Shown: piece after piece, positions 63,858-64,000 of the stretch
How positions within the stretch are numbered: the stretch's first letter is position 1
Layout: each line of letters opens with the position of its first letter
Origin: Paraflavisolibacter caeni
GTDB lineage: Bacteria > Bacteroidota > Bacteroidia > Chitinophagales > Chitinophagaceae
Direction: 5' to 3'
DNA: 64,000 bases
Assembly (NCBI RefSeq): GCF_025628885.1
Contig: NZ_JAOTIF010000003.1
Coordinates: 124,001 to 188,000 of the forward strand
Position numbers and translations under genes: made by a program
The notes under the pieces: generated by a model
Seen by the model: the letters and a program-made list of their open reading frames with translations, nothing else
Databases searched by the model: none
Told to the model about the DNA's origin: nothing

Positions 63858-64000
63858 ATGACAGATCCAAATAAAAAGAGCTCAGGAGCCCAACCGCTCT
63901 CCGCCTCAGGCGGAGAGCGGGGTGTGAGTGCCATCATCCCCGCCATCGACATCATCGATGGTAAATGTGTTCGCCTTACCCAGGGTGACTATAACCAGAA
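63858..64000 (+). CDS. hisA: HisA, N-terminal part (runs off the window)
   Basis: The frame from the ATG at 63858 encodes the 47 complete codons present in the window. The first 22 residues (including NKKSSGAQPLSASGGERG) are low-complexity and unlike HisA. From residue 23 the sequence is SAIIPAIDIIDGKCVRLTQG, the family N-terminus. A GTG at 63924 would start exactly at that conserved part, leaving the preceding DNA as a leader with a perfect palindrome. The family is certain; the start codon is undecided. Confidence 0.85.
   Translation, partial: MTDPNKKSSGAQPLSASGGERGVSAIIPAIDIIDGKCVRLTQGDYNQ
63894..63920. repeat. Perfect GC-rich palindrome at the start of hisA
   Basis: CCGCTCTCCGCC and GGCGGAGAGCGG are perfect 12-bp arms around the loop TCA. 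The element is far richer in G+C than its surroundings. It lies either inside an unusual N-terminal extension of HisA or three bases before a GTG start. Confidence 0.9.

Overview
The window is chromosomal DNA of a Bacteroidota bacterium, most likely a soil-type member of the Chitinophagaceae. Supporting signs are two SusC/SusD pairs, a type IX secretion (T9SS) type B C-terminal domain on a PKD-repeat protein followed by a PorP/SprF protein, a PepSY/TonB receptor pair, a Bacteroidota-type promoter (TTTG-N19-GATATTTG) and AT-rich spacers with short tandem repeats. No rRNA, phage, insertion sequence or CRISPR array was seen. The genus call is an inference from gene content, not from a marker gene.

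Layout. 0-4 kb (minus): a KdpD-like sensor, a KdpE-like regulator and a KUP potassium transporter. 4.4-10.3 kb (plus): a 1601-residue PKD-repeat surface protein and PorP/SprF, preceded by a candidate structured RNA. 10.4-18.2 kb: housekeeping genes (galM, a lipoprotein, yceD-rpmF-plsX, a DUF3810 protein, dcd with a possible 34-codon overlapping small gene, a phosphopantetheinyl transferase, a DUF2130 coiled-coil protein). 18.2-19.06 kb: a spacer with 7-bp and 11-bp tandem repeat arrays. 19.1-29.9 kb: glycan locus 1 (SusC, SusD, DUF3823 lipoprotein, two GH2 enzymes). 30.1-44.2 kb: glycan locus 2, predicted to use arabinan (a single-domain receiver, a split hybrid-type regulator, SusC, SusD, two GH51 arabinofuranosidases and a GH43 arabinanase). 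44.3-50.2 kb: a metal-uptake-like cluster (PepSY membrane protein, TonB receptor, small Cys protein) divergent from a multi-pass membrane protein related to heme-copper oxidase subunit I. 50.2-53.1 kb: a sorbosone-dehydrogenase-like protein, a cytochrome c and the bifunctional hisB. 53.4-56.0 kb: a receiver protein, a secreted amidohydrolase and a lipoprotein cytochrome c. 56.0-63.1 kb: a complete trpEGDCFBA operon preceded by a leader peptide with three consecutive Trp codons and a terminator/antiterminator. 63.1-64 kb: tRNA-Gly(CCC), hisH and the start of hisA, which runs off the window.

How the genes work together. The two glycan loci would import and cleave plant or microbial polysaccharides, with the sensor kinase and its separately encoded AraC-type regulator next to the arabinan genes. 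The trp operon makes all enzymes from chorismate to tryptophan and appears to be controlled by ribosome-mediated attenuation. hisB and hisH-hisA lie on either side of the trp region. The least explained items are the candidate RNA at 4.33-4.47 kb, the small gene overlapping dcd, the perfect palindrome at the start of hisA, and the 7-bp repeats that recur between genes and also sit inside trpG.
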